The notes under the pieces were generated by a model. That model did not search any database. It saw only the letters and a list, made by a program, of their open reading frames with translations, and had not been told where the DNA came from. Positions 55,703-63,833 of a stretch of DNA of 64,000 nt are shown piece after piece. Source of the DNA: Xanthomonas sp. Leaf131. Lineage in GTDB: Bacteria > Pseudomonadota > Gammaproteobacteria > Xanthomonadales > Xanthomonadaceae. The stretch is from NCBI RefSeq assembly GCF_001423495.1, contig NZ_LMOG01000018.1, positions 502,125 through 566,124 on the forward strand. The letters are read 5' to 3'. The position numbers and the translations under genes are program-made. How positions within the stretch are numbered: position 1 is the first letter of the stretch; the number at the start of each line of letters is the position of its first letter.

Positions 55703-56058
55703 GCAGCCGGCTCGGCGATGGCATCCGGTTGCGCCACCGGCTGCAACACGATCCATACCGCGTCGGCTTCCACCTTGACCGGGTAACGCGGCGCGCAGCC
55801 CACATCCGGTGCGCAGGCCTGGCCGCTCTGCAAGGCAATCGCCCACCCATGCAACGGGCAAGTCACGGTTTCGCCGGCGACAATCCCTTGCGACAACGGG
55901 CCGCCTTTGTGCGGGCAACGGTCGCGCAACGCGAACACCTGATCGCTGGCGGTGCGGAACACGGCGATCGGCGGGATGCCGTCGATATCGAGTACACGTG
56001 CGCCCAATGCAGGCAATTCCTGCAGCGCGCAGACGCGGATCCAGGCGTTGTCCTGCAT
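55699..56058 (-). CDS. nirD: Nitrite reductase small subunit, Rieske type
   Basis: 119 residues with a Rieske [2Fe-2S] motif: CPHKGGPLSQG and CPLHGWAIALQSG supply the C-x-H and C-x2-H ligands. It partners NirB. GGAGGA lies directly against an ATG at 56064 but six bases before the ATG at 56058, so 56058 is the better start by spacing. The other would overlap the nirB stop as ATGA. The stop overlaps the nasA start by four bases. Confidence 0.92.
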   Translation of the reverse strand: MQDNAWIRVCALQELPALGARVLDIDGIPPIAVFRTASDQVFALRDRCPHKGGPLSQGIVAGETVTCPLHGWAIALQSGQACAPDVGCAPRYPVKVEADAVWIVLQPVAQPDAIAEPAA

Positions 56059-56060
56059 GC

Positions 56061-58514
56061 TCATTCCTCCACCGTTGCGGCCGGCGCGGCGATACGCAGC
56101 GGTTGGTATTCCTGCCGCCGTTCCCCGGCGATACGCGCCTTCCACGGGTCGACCAGGCCTTCCAGCGAGTACAGCAAGCGCTCGTACAAGGCGCGGCGAT
56201 TGGCCGCGTCATCGACCACTTGGGCACGGATGTAATCCAGCCCCACGCGTGCGATGTAGTGCACGGTGCGATCCAGGTAATACGCCTGCTCGCGATACAG
56301 CTGCAAAAACGCGCCGGTGTATTCGCGTACTTCGTCGGTGGTGGTCACCTTGACCAGGAAGCGCGCCACTTCGGTCTTGATGCCGCCATTGCCGCCGATA
56401 TGCAGTTCCCACCCCGAATCCACCGCGATGATGCCCACGTCCTTGATGCCGGATTCGGCGCAGTTGCGCGGACAACCGGACACCGCCAGCTTCACCTTGT
56501 GCGGGCTCCACATATTGGCCAGCATGGTTTCCAGATCGATGCCCATCTGCGTGCTGTTCTGTGTACCGAACCGGCAGAACTCGCTGCCCACGCAGGTCTT
56601 CACCGTGCGGATCGACTTGCCATACGCATGCCCGGATTGCATGCCCAGATCACGCCACACATCCACCAGATCTTCTTTCTTGACCCCGAGCAGATCGATG
56701 CGCTGGCCGCCGGTCACCTTGACCATCGGCACCGCATATTTGTCGGCGACATCGGCAATGCGGCGCAACTCGCCGGCATTGGTCACCCCGCCCTTCATCT
56801 GCGGAATCACCGAAAAGGTGCCGTCCTTTTGAATGTTGGCGTGCGCCCGCTCGTTGATGAAACGCGATTGCGGGTCGTCGATGGCCTCATGCGGCCAGGT
56901 CGACAACATGTAGTAGTTGATCGCCGGCCGGCAGGTGGCGCAACCGTTGGGCGTACGCCATTCCATGAAGGCATAGGCCTGGGCATGGGTCAGCAATTTG
57001 TGCTCGCGAATGGCGCGCCGCACTTCGCCATGGCTCAGGTCCGTACATGCGCAAACCGCCTTGGTTTTCGGGGTTTCCTGGAAGTTTGAGCCCAGACAGT
57101 TCATCAGGATCTGCTCGACCAGCCCGGTGCACGACCCGCACGAACTCGCCGCCTTGGTGTTCTTCTTGACGTCGTCGACGGTGAACAGGCCTTGCTCGCT
57201 GATCGCTTTCACGATCGTGCCCTTGCAGACGCCGTTGCAACCGCAGACCTCGTCGCTGTCGGCCATCGCACTGGCACGGTCCTGGCCGCCGGTGCCGGAA
57301 TCGCCCAACGCGCTCTCGCCAAAGATCAATTGATCGCGCTGCGCCTGGATCGGCGTGCCGTCCTTGAGCAACTTGAAGTACCAACCGCCATCGCTGGTGT
57401 CGCCATACAGGCAGGCGCCCACCAGCACGTCGTCGCGGATCACCAGCTTCTTGTAGACGCCCCCGGCCGGGTCGGACAGCACGATCTCCTCGCAGCCATC
57501 GCCGCCCATGAAATCGCCGGCCGAAAACAGATCGATCCCGGTGACCTTGAGCTTGGTCGAGGCCACCGAGCCGCGATAGATGCCGATGCCGAACTGCGCC
57601 AGATGATTCGCGCACACCTTGGCCTGCTCGAACAACGGCGCCACCAGGCCGTACGCGATGCCGCGATGGTTTGCGCACTCGCCCACTGCGTACACGCGTG
57701 GGTCGAAGCTCTGCAGGCTGTCGTTGACCACGATGCCACGCGAACAGTGGATGCCGGCCTCTTCGGCCAGCCGCGTGTTCGGGCGGATACCCGCCGCCAT
57801 CACCACCAGATCGGCTGGGATCTCGCTGCCATCGGCGAACTTCACGCCGATCACTTCGCCCTGCGCATTGCCCAGCAACGCACTGGTCGCAGTGCTGAGC
57901 TTGAATTCCAGTCCGCGCGCGCGGAGTGCCTGCTGCAACAGATTGCCCGCCACCGGATCGAGCTGGCGCTCCAGCAACCAACCGGCCAGGTGCACCACAG
58001 TCACGTCCATCCCGCGCAGCTTCAAGCCATTGGCCGCTTCCAGACCGAGCAAACCGCCGCCGATCACCACCGCGTGCTGCTTTGTGCGCGCGGTATCGAT
58101 CATCGTGCGCGTGTCCTGGATATCGCGGTATCCGATCACACCCTTCAAGTCGTTACCGGGAATCGGCAACACGAACGGCACCGAACCGGTGGCGATCAAC
58201 AAGCGGTCGTACTCGGCCTCGGTGCCATCGGCGGCAATCACCCGACGGCGCACGCGATCGATGCGCGTGACTTCCTTGTTCAAGTGCAGGTGAATCCCGT
58301 TGTCCTGATACCACTGCAACGGATTGAGCACGATATCGTCGAACTCCTGCTCGCCGGCCAACACCGGCGAGAGCAGGATGCGGTTGTAGTTGGGATGCGG
58401 CTCGGCGCCGAACACGGTGATCTGGTACATGCCCGGCATCAGCTTGAGCAGTTCCTCCACGGTGCGGATGCCGGCCATGCCATTGCCGATGACGACGAGT
58501 CTGGGTTGCTTCAT
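56061..58514 (-). CDS. nirB: Assimilatory nitrite reductase large subunit
   Basis: 817 residues. The N-terminal FAD/NAD(P)H domain starts LVVIGNGMAGIRTVEELLKL and has HAVVIGGGLLGLEAANGLKLRG. Two BFD-like [2Fe-2S] domains are marked by CGCNGVCKGTIVKAI and SSCGSCTGLVEQIL/CACTDLSHGEVRR. The C-terminal half is the siroheme/[4Fe-4S] reductase, with GSEFCRFGTQNST and SGCPRNCAESGIKDVG carrying the cluster cysteines. It reduces nitrite to ammonium with NAD(P)H. The ATG at 58514 gives the typical FAD-domain start, 23 bases after the transporter stop. Confidence 0.94.
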   Translation of the reverse strand: MKQPRLVVIGNGMAGIRTVEELLKLMPGMYQITVFGAEPHPNYNRILLSPVLAGEQEFDDIVLNPLQWYQDNGIHLHLNKEVTRIDRVRRRVIAADGTEAEYDRLLIATGSVPFVLPIPGNDLKGVIGYRDIQDTRTMIDTARTKQHAVVIGGGLLGLEAANGLKLRGMDVTVVHLAGWLLERQLDPVAGNLLQQALRARGLEFKLSTATSALLGNAQGEVIGVKFADGSEIPADLVVMAAGIRPNTRLAEEAGIHCSRGIVVNDSLQSFDPRVYAVGECANHRGIAYGLVAPLFEQAKVCANHLAQFGIGIYRGSVASTKLKVTGIDLFSAGDFMGGDGCEEIVLSDPAGGVYKKLVIRDDVLVGACLYGDTSDGGWYFKLLKDGTPIQAQRDQLIFGESALGDSGTGGQDRASAMADSDEVCGCNGVCKGTIVKAISEQGLFTVDDVKKNTKAASSCGSCTGLVEQILMNCLGSNFQETPKTKAVCACTDLSHGEVRRAIREHKLLTHAQAYAFMEWRTPNGCATCRPAINYYMLSTWPHEAIDDPQSRFINERAHANIQKDGTFSVIPQMKGGVTNAGELRRIADVADKYAVPMVKVTGGQRIDLLGVKKEDLVDVWRDLGMQSGHAYGKSIRTVKTCVGSEFCRFGTQNSTQMGIDLETMLANMWSPHKVKLAVSGCPRNCAESGIKDVGIIAVDSGWELHIGGNGGIKTEVARFLVKVTTTDEVREYTGAFLQLYREQAYYLDRTVHYIARVGLDYIRAQVVDDAANRRALYERLLYSLEGLVDPWKARIAGERRQEYQPLRIAAPAATVEE

Positions 58515-58537
58515 TGCCTGGATTCCTGTCGACATGT

Positions 58538-59746
58538 TCAGACGCGCGCCGCGCCGGCGGTGGACCATTCGCTACGCCATTGCGTCTTGACCCCGGCCAG
58601 CAGCGCCCAACCACCGAGTGCGAAGGCCGCGAACAACCACATGCCGATCGCATAGCTGCCGGTGTGCTGCTTGAGCACGCCCAAGCCTGCAGCAAGCGCA
58701 AATCCACCGATGCCGCCGGCCATCCCGATCAAGCCGGTCATCACCCCGATGTCCTGCGCAAACCGCTGCGGTACCAGTTGAAACACCGCACCATTGCCGG
58801 CGCCCAGGCACAGCAAGGTCAACACAAACAGCGCCAGCGTCACCATCGCACCACCGGCACCGATACCGGCGATACCCACCAACGCGGCAACCAACAGATA
58901 CACAGTGAGCAGTGCACGCGTGCCGCCAACGCGGTCGGCAATCACACCGCCCAATGGACGCATCACCGACCCCGCCAACACGCAGGCAGCCGTCGCCCAA
59001 CCTGCAGTGCGCGCATCGAAACCGAATTGGTCGTGGAAGTAGCCAGGCAATGCACTGGCAAATCCCGAAAATCCACCAAAGGTCACCGAGTAGAAAAACA
59101 TGAAGCGCCACGCATCGCGGTTGCCCACCAGCACGCGGCCATAGTCGGCCCAGCGCTTGCGTGCGACCGGCGCAGGTGCTTCTTTCGCAATCACTGCGAA
59201 CACGATCAACGTCAGCACCAACGGAATACACGCCAGTCCAAACACGTTCTGATAACCGAACGCCAACGCCAGCATCGGTGCGAACAACGCCGCCAGCACG
59301 GTGCCGGAATTGCCTGCACCGGCGATGCCCATGGCGGTGCCCTGATGCTCGGGCGGATACCAGCGTGAGGCCAGCGGCAGCGCCACGGCGAACGAGGCGC
59401 CGGCAATACCGAGCAACGCGCCCAGCAACAACACCTGACCCATGCTGTGCACGCCCAACTGCCATGCACCGAACAGCGAGGCAATCACCGCGAGTTGTGC
59501 GACAACGCCTGCGCGCTTGGCACCGATACGGTCGGCCAGCATGCCCAGTGCCAGCCGCAACACCGCGCCGCACAGAATCGGCACCGCGACCATCAATGCG
59601 CGCTGCTGCGTATCCAGTCCCAGCGCCTGCGCAATCGGCACCTGCAGCGGACCGAGCAGATACCACACCATGAAGCTCAGGTCGAAATACAGAAAGGATG
59701 CGAACAAGGTGGGCGTGTGCCCAGATCGCCAGAACGAGCGCTGCAT
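58538..59746 (-). CDS. Nitrate/nitrite transporter, MFS NarK/NasA type
   Basis: 402 residues with twelve hydrophobic segments of the major facilitator fold. The nitrate-porter signatures are GIAGAGNSGTVLAALFAP in the first half and LGAGNGAVFQLVPQRFAQ in the second. DLSFMVWYLLGPL in TM1 is also typical. It imports nitrate for the reductases encoded downstream. The ATG at 59746 is preceded by GAGG at good spacing. The gene is the first of the operon narK-nirB-nirD-nasA-cobA and is preceded by the NasT-type leader and terminator. Confidence 0.92.
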   Translation of the reverse strand: MQRSFWRSGHTPTLFASFLYFDLSFMVWYLLGPLQVPIAQALGLDTQQRALMVAVPILCGAVLRLALGMLADRIGAKRAGVVAQLAVIASLFGAWQLGVHSMGQVLLLGALLGIAGASFAVALPLASRWYPPEHQGTAMGIAGAGNSGTVLAALFAPMLALAFGYQNVFGLACIPLVLTLIVFAVIAKEAPAPVARKRWADYGRVLVGNRDAWRFMFFYSVTFGGFSGFASALPGYFHDQFGFDARTAGWATAACVLAGSVMRPLGGVIADRVGGTRALLTVYLLVAALVGIAGIGAGGAMVTLALFVLTLLCLGAGNGAVFQLVPQRFAQDIGVMTGLIGMAGGIGGFALAAGLGVLKQHTGSYAIGMWLFAAFALGGWALLAGVKTQWRSEWSTAGAARV

Positions 59747-59771
59747 AGAGACCTCTTCGAATGCGATGGCC

Positions 59772-59815
59772 AAAAAAAAACGGCGCCCCTCCGGTAAAAC
59801 CGGAAGGACGCCGTT
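59772..59815 (-). terminator. Intrinsic terminator in the nas operon leader
   Basis: On the minus strand AACGGCG and CGCCGTT (59809-59815 and 59779-59785) close a stem of about 17 bp, including CCGGT/ACCGG, around a short T loop. The stem is followed by a T-run (59772-59780). It lies 25 bases upstream of the transporter start and would stop transcription before the operon unless prevented. Confidence 0.88.
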
Positions 59816-59821
59816 GTCCTG

Positions 59822-59890
59822 GATGCGTGCGGATCGCCGTTGATCCGCTGCATCGTGTTCGTGTTGTTGCAGGTACGCCGTTGCACCTGC
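59822..59890 (-). promoter_or_regulatory. Two-hairpin ANTAR (NasT) binding motif
   Basis: On the minus strand, hairpin P1 (59869-59890) pairs GCAGGTGC with GTACCTGC around hexaloop AACGGC. Hairpin P2 (59829-59848) pairs GCGGATC with GATCCGC around the same hexaloop, and GATGC/GCATC can extend P2 to 59822-59854. Two tandem hairpins with A at loop position 1 and G at position 4 are the established recognition motif of ANTAR-domain proteins. The NasT protein is encoded at 61.8-62.4 kb, and a terminator follows 13 bases after the core of P2. Confidence 0.9.
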
Positions 59891-59903
59891 ACATGATCAC
59901 TAC

Positions 59904-59918
59904 GCAATCAACGTGCCA
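59904..59918 (-). promoter_or_regulatory. Sigma-54 promoter of the nas operon
   Basis: On the minus strand TGGCACG-TTGA-TTGC matches the RpoN consensus, with GG and GC exactly 10 bases apart. The start point should be near 59891-59893, so the RNA begins at the P1 hairpin. This implies control by NtrC (nitrogen limitation) in addition to NasT antitermination. Confidence 0.82.
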
Positions 59919-59946
59919 ACTTGCTCACTTGCGCATCACGACGATG

Positions 59947-59959
59947 CAAGTCATTGAAA
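59947..59959 (-). promoter_or_regulatory. Possible IHF site
   Basis: On the minus strand TTTCAATGACTTG matches the IHF pattern WATCAANNNNTTR at all but one position, about 30-55 bases upstream of the sigma-54 promoter, where IHF usually bends DNA for the activator. I could not locate a convincing NtrC site. Confidence 0.35.
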
Positions 59960-60202
59960 AATGTTGTTTTTGGTGCGGCGCACAGCGTTTCGTAGTGGCC
60001 TGTCGGCACGCCAGTGCAGCGCGTCATTCCCGGCTTTCGTGCGGCGACGCACCAATAGCGTGCGTCGTGGAGCGCCCGCTCTGCTCATCGCAGGGCCAAG
60101 AGCGCCGAACAAAACTACGCCGCGGCTGGTGCTCGGAAGCTTTATCCAGCACGCGTGCACACCGATCAAATGTCTAGGTCAAAAGCCTAGTTAGTCGAGC
60201 GC

Positions 60203-60305
60203 GCGGTGTCCTCGCCGCTCGCGGGACACGCCGTAAACCCGTCCCTGGGGGCTCGGTGGCGGCATCCATGCCGCCACACGGTCCCGCAATCGGCGAGGAC
60301 ACCGC
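60203..60305. repeat. Palindromic intergenic repeat A
   Basis: Outer arms GCGGTGTCCTCGCCG (60203-60217) and its exact complement (60291-60305), and an inner perfect hairpin GTGGCGGCAT/ATGCCGCCAC (60256-60277). The core between GCGGGAC and GTCCCGC is closely similar to the reverse complement of repeat B. There is no open frame. Confidence 0.75.
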
Positions 60306-60431
60306 ACGCCGGTTGCGTTGGCATGCTTGGGCGGATCGTAGATCGGTTGAAATAGCTGGATGAGGCTCCACCAGCCGGACACACACGCAATGCAATGCTT
60401 GCAAGCATGCACACCGACCATCTCCATTGGT

Positions 60432-60533
60432 CCTTGCCCGCCCACCGTCGCGGGACCTTACGCGGCATGGATGCCGCGTAAGAGCCTACAAGCACGTACT
60501 TGCGGCGTGTCCCGCGACGGTGGGCGGGCAAGG
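60432..60533. repeat. Palindromic intergenic repeat B
   Basis: Outer arms of 25 bp, perfect (60432-60456 and 60509-60533), starting CCTTGCCCGCCCACCGTCGC. The inner perfect hairpin CTTACGCGGCAT/ATGCCGCGTAAG spans 60457-60482. It lies in opposite orientation to repeat A, 126 bases away. Both are REP/MITE-like elements without a transposase. Confidence 0.8.
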
Positions 60534-60718
60534 GCCCTCCAGCAAACAAAAAGACCAAGCGCTCTACAGCTCGACAACCAACCCAAACCTCAAACCTCAG
60601 GTGTCAGGCGTCAGGCAAACATGCGCAAAAGTCAGGAGTGCACACAGCACCATGCTGGCTGCATCGCCGGCAATGCGCTCCACAGCCTGGCGACTGCACG
60701 GTCATCTTGTCAGTCGCC

Positions 60719-61783
60719 CTAAAGCGTATCGAACAACCGGTTATTGCGGTGATCGCCGTCTGGCACAACGACACCCACGCGTGCTGCCGCGCGCCGATAG
60801 TTGTCCAGCCGATGGATATCGCGCAGCCGCGCGATGTCGTCGTCATGGATGTCATGCCAGCCCCAACGCTGGAACTGGGTCAGGAACCACTCGCCATCCG
60901 ACAGCCACGGCATGTTCACCGCACCATTGCGATGAAAGGCCAGCGCCGTCGCATCGTTCGCATGAATCTCGACATCGGCGTCCAGACACGCCGCCAGATG
61001 CGCAGCCGACACACCGATATGCTGCGGCTCGGCCAACCACTGCGCACATTGCGCGCGATTGGCGGGCGCCGCATCCAGCCAGCGGCAGGCTTCCAGCACG
61101 CAGGCGGTCAGGCGCTCGGTCAACTCGGGTTGCAATGCGGCGAATTCGCGCCGGCAGGCCAATACTTTTTCAGGATGCCCGGCCCACAGCTCGCCACTGC
61201 GGATCACGCGCAAACCGGTGCCCTGCGCCTCGGCAACCGCCGCCCACGGCTCGCCGGAGCAGTAGCCATCGACCAGTCCGCTCGCCAGCGCGTCGGGCAT
61301 CTGTGGCGGCGGAATGCTGAGCACATCCACATCGCGCATCGGATCCACCCCGTATGCGGCCAGCCAGTAATACAGCCACAGCGCGTGCGTACCGGTGGGA
61401 AAGGTCTGCGCAAACACCGCGCGTCGGCCCAGCCCGGCCAATGCCTGCGGCAACGATTGCCCGTCGGCCAGGGCCCGCGCGAGAGCAGGCGCCAGCGTGA
61501 TCGCCTGGCCGTTGTGATTGAGCGTCAGCAACAACGCCATCGCGCACTGCGGCCCGGCAATGCCCAGGTCGATCGCATAAACCAGGCTGGCCAGTGCATG
61601 CGCCGCATCGACCTCGCCGGCCAGCAGACGGTCGCGCACGCCGGCCCACGACGCCTGCCGCTGCAGCTCCAGCTGCAGGCCATGCGCGCGGTCCAGGCCC
61701 AGCCGTTGTGCGGCAATCAGTGGCGCGCAATCGATCAGCGGCATGTAGGCCACACGCAATACGGGGAGGTCGGCTTGGCTCAT
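60719..61783 (-). CDS. nasS: NasS-like nitrate/nitrite sensor protein
   Basis: 354 residues resembling the periplasmic nitrate-binding protein NrtA (LRVAYMPLIDCAPLIAAQRLGL; FPTGTHALWLYYWLAAYGVDP; DGYCSGEPWAAVAE) but without a signal peptide, so cytoplasmic. That is the NasS pattern. NasS binds NasT when nitrate or nitrite is absent and releases it when the ligand is bound. The start is four bases after the nasT stop, so the two proteins are co-expressed, probably in fixed ratio. Confidence 0.9.
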   Translation of the reverse strand: MSQADLPVLRVAYMPLIDCAPLIAAQRLGLDRAHGLQLELQRQASWAGVRDRLLAGEVDAAHALASLVYAIDLGIAGPQCAMALLLTLNHNGQAITLAPALARALADGQSLPQALAGLGRRAVFAQTFPTGTHALWLYYWLAAYGVDPMRDVDVLSIPPPQMPDALASGLVDGYCSGEPWAAVAEAQGTGLRVIRSGELWAGHPEKVLACRREFAALQPELTERLTACVLEACRWLDAAPANRAQCAQWLAEPQHIGVSAAHLAACLDADVEIHANDATALAFHRNGAVNMPWLSDGEWFLTQFQRWGWHDIHDDDIARLRDIHRLDNYRRAAARVGVVVPDGDHRNNRLFDTL

Positions 61784-61787
61784 CTGT

Positions 61788-62360
61788 TCATCCCAACAAC
61801 TCGGCCATGGCCACGATGCGTCGCGCCACTTCGGCCAGCTTGACGCCCTGCTTCATCGCTTGCTGGCGCAGCGCCGCGTAGGCATCGGCCTCGCTGAGGC
61901 CACGTTTTTCCATCAGCAGGCCCTTGGCGCGATCGATCTGCTTGCGGTCCTGCAAGGCTTGCTGCACATCGTCCAGACGTTTGCGCATGCTGCTTTCCTG
62001 CGCGAATCGCGCCAGCGCCACCTGCACGATCGGCGCCAGCCGCGCCGGCGCCAGGCCATCGACCACATAGGCGGTGACGCCTGCCCCGACGGCGGCATGG
62101 ATCAACGCATCGTCGCCATCGCCGGAAAACATCACCACCGGGCGCGGCGCATGTGCGTGCAGCATCGACAGTTGCTCCAAGGTGTCGCGCGAAGGCGAGT
62201 CCACATCGATCACCACCACATCCGGCTGCTGGCTCTGCACCGCGTGCAGCAACGCGCCGACCGAGGCCACATCGTCGAGAACCGTATAACCGGCGCGCGT
62301 CAACGCCTGACGCAGTTCGCCGATCGGCTTTTCGGTATCGTTGACCAGCAAAACACGCAT
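61788..62360 (-). CDS. nasT: NasT ANTAR-domain antiterminator
   Basis: 190 residues. Residues 1-120 form a receiver-like domain (MRVLLVNDTEKPIGELRQAL; VVVIDVDSPSRDTL). The C-terminal ANTAR domain has QALQDRKQIDRAKGLLMEKRGLSEADAYAALRQQAMKQGVKLAEVARRI, the full RNA-binding consensus. Free NasT dimerises on paired hairpins with A/G hexaloops and prevents formation of the following terminator. Such a pair of hairpins and a terminator precede the transporter gene 2 kb downstream. The ATG at 62360 gives a normal receiver start. The gene is divergent from the CysG-like gene. Confidence 0.93.
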   Translation of the reverse strand: MRVLLVNDTEKPIGELRQALTRAGYTVLDDVASVGALLHAVQSQQPDVVVIDVDSPSRDTLEQLSMLHAHAPRPVVMFSGDGDDALIHAAVGAGVTAYVVDGLAPARLAPIVQVALARFAQESSMRKRLDDVQQALQDRKQIDRAKGLLMEKRGLSEADAYAALRQQAMKQGVKLAEVARRIVAMAELLG

Positions 62361-62443
62361 TGGCGGCGGCGAGGCGTGGACGTGGCCTGATGGTGCCATG
62401 CAACATGCCGTTGGTGCGAGCCATCTTTTTTGGAGTACGTGCG

Positions 62444-63442
62444 ATGCCGTTGTTCCCGTTGTTCGCAAACCTGCAAGCGCGCGCCGTGCTGGTCATCGGC
62501 GGTGGCGAGGTCGCTACGCGCAAGGTGCTCGCCCTGCTCAAGGCCGGCGCGCAGATCCGCCTGTATGCGCATGCGCTCTCGCCCGAACTCGCGGTGTTGA
62601 TGCAAGCCGGTCGTTTCGAACAGCTGGGCGGCGACTTCGATCCGGCCTGGATCGACGATGTGTGGCTGGTGGTCGCCGCCACCGACGATGCCGACTTGAA
62701 TCAACGTGTCGCCGCTGCGGCCGGTGCGCGTCAGCGCTTGGTCAATGTGGTGGACGATGCGGAGTTGTCCACCTACCAGGTGCCGGCGATCGTGGACCGC
62801 GACCCGCTGGTCATCGCCATTTCCTCCGCAGGCGCCGCACCGATGCTGGCACGGCGTTTGCGCGAACGGCTGGAGCGCGAGCTGGATGCCTCGGTCGGCC
62901 GCTTCGCCGGGATGTTCGCGCGTCACCGCGAGCGCATCCGCAGCCAGTTTCCGGACATGAATCGGCGCCGGCGCTGGTTCGACCGCGTCATCGATGGGCA
63001 GGTGCCGCTGCTGCTGCAAGCCGGCAACGACGCTGCGGCCGAAACCGCATTCACCGCAGCACTGGACGATGCCGGCGCAATACAGGCGCGTGGCAGCGTG
63101 CAACTGGTCGGCACCGGCCCGGGCGATCCCGGCCTGCTAACCATCAAAGCCCTGCGGGCGATGAATCTGGCCGACGTATTGCTGATCGGTGAGGACATCC
63201 CCGATGCGGTGCTGGAACTGGCACGCCGCGATGCCTCGCGCCGCGCCTTGCCGCGTGCGGCCGCTGCACAACACGAGCTATTGCTGGAACTGGCAACAGA
63301 AGGCCTGCATGTGGTCGCGTTGCGCAGTGGCGTCGGCTACAACGATGCCGATGCTGCCGCGATCCAGACCGCGCTGCATGCGCGCGGCCTGGGGTGCGAT
63401 CGTGTGCCTGGCATTGCTGCAGGTCTTCAAGCCAACGCGTGA
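62444..63442 (+). CDS. cysG: CysG-like siroheme synthase with truncated methyltransferase domain
   Basis: 332 residues against about 457 in E. coli CysG. The N-terminal dehydrogenase/ferrochelatase module is complete: VLVIGGGEVATRKVLALLKAGA, VVAATDDADLNQRVAAAAGA, VNVVDDAELSTYQVPAIVDRDPLVIAISSAGAAPMLARRLRERLERELD. The C-terminal SUMT domain starts normally (VQLVGTGPGDPGLLTIKALRAM) but lacks the GGD motif and stops after VPGIAAGLQANA, where full-length proteins continue for some 120 residues. It should oxidise precorrin-2 and insert iron, but not methylate. The complete SUMT at 52 kb supplies that step. The ATG at 62444 follows TTGGAG. Confidence 0.9.
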   Translation: MPLFPLFANLQARAVLVIGGGEVATRKVLALLKAGAQIRLYAHALSPELAVLMQAGRFEQLGGDFDPAWIDDVWLVVAATDDADLNQRVAAAAGARQRLVNVVDDAELSTYQVPAIVDRDPLVIAISSAGAAPMLARRLRERLERELDASVGRFAGMFARHRERIRSQFPDMNRRRRWFDRVIDGQVPLLLQAGNDAAAETAFTAALDDAGAIQARGSVQLVGTGPGDPGLLTIKALRAMNLADVLLIGEDIPDAVLELARRDASRRALPRAAAAQHELLLELATEGLHVVALRSGVGYNDADAAAIQTALHARGLGCDRVPGIAAGLQANA

Positions 63443-63470
63443 GCGCTGCGCGTGTGCAGCCCCAGCACAC

Positions 63471-63833
63471 TCAGTCTTTCGGAAACCGCTTGCGCGCACT
63501 GTCGCGCACATCGATATCGAAGGTCACGCGCAACGCCATGTGTTCGGCATGGCCGGCGCCGGCATCGAAGCTGAAGCTCAATCCATCGCGGCTGGGCAAC
63601 TGACGTGCATGTTCTTCCAGCGCATCGCGCGGCACCGACAGCTGCCAGTGATCGGTGGCGCAGTTGCAGGCCGCATGACCGCCAGTGAGGCTCACGCTGT
63701 GGCGCACCAATCGCGCGCCCTGCCCGCTCGGCAAGCGGCTTTCGTTATCGACCGTGCGCCCGGCAAGCAATTCGGCCAATTCGGCTTCGTCGATGCGAAA
63801 GCGCAACTGCTGACCTTCAATCTGAATTTTCAT
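63471..63833 (-). CDS. Small conserved hypothetical protein next to mobA
   Basis: 120 residues, no signal peptide. Begins MKIQIEGQQLRFRIDEAELAELLAGRTVDNESRLPSG and later has HSVSLTGGHAACNCATDHWQLSVPRDALEEHARQLPSRDGLSFSF. Short proteins starting this way occur next to molybdenum cofactor genes, but I am not certain of the family. The ATG at 63833 is inside the end of the mobA-like frame (17-base overlap), so the two are coupled. A role in cofactor use by nitrate reductase is only an inference from position. Confidence 0.75.
   Translation of the reverse strand: MKIQIEGQQLRFRIDEAELAELLAGRTVDNESRLPSGQGARLVRHSVSLTGGHAACNCATDHWQLSVPRDALEEHARQLPSRDGLSFSFDAGAGHAEHMALRVTFDIDVRDSARKRFPKD

Noticed and set aside
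59971..59983. GGTGCGGCGCACA as an NtrC site
   Set aside because: NtrC sites have the arms TGCAC...GTGCA. Here the arms are in the opposite order (GTGC...GCAC), so the match is not convincing.
60432..60533. Long inverted repeats as ends of an insertion sequence
   Set aside because: The enclosed DNA is only about 50 bases with an inner hairpin and no transposase frame, so it is a palindromic repeat and not an IS.
63443..63470. A frameshift explaining the short CysG
   Set aside because: The DNA after the stop does not encode the missing half of a SUMT domain in any frame and runs straight into the opposite-strand gene, so a simple frameshift is not supported.
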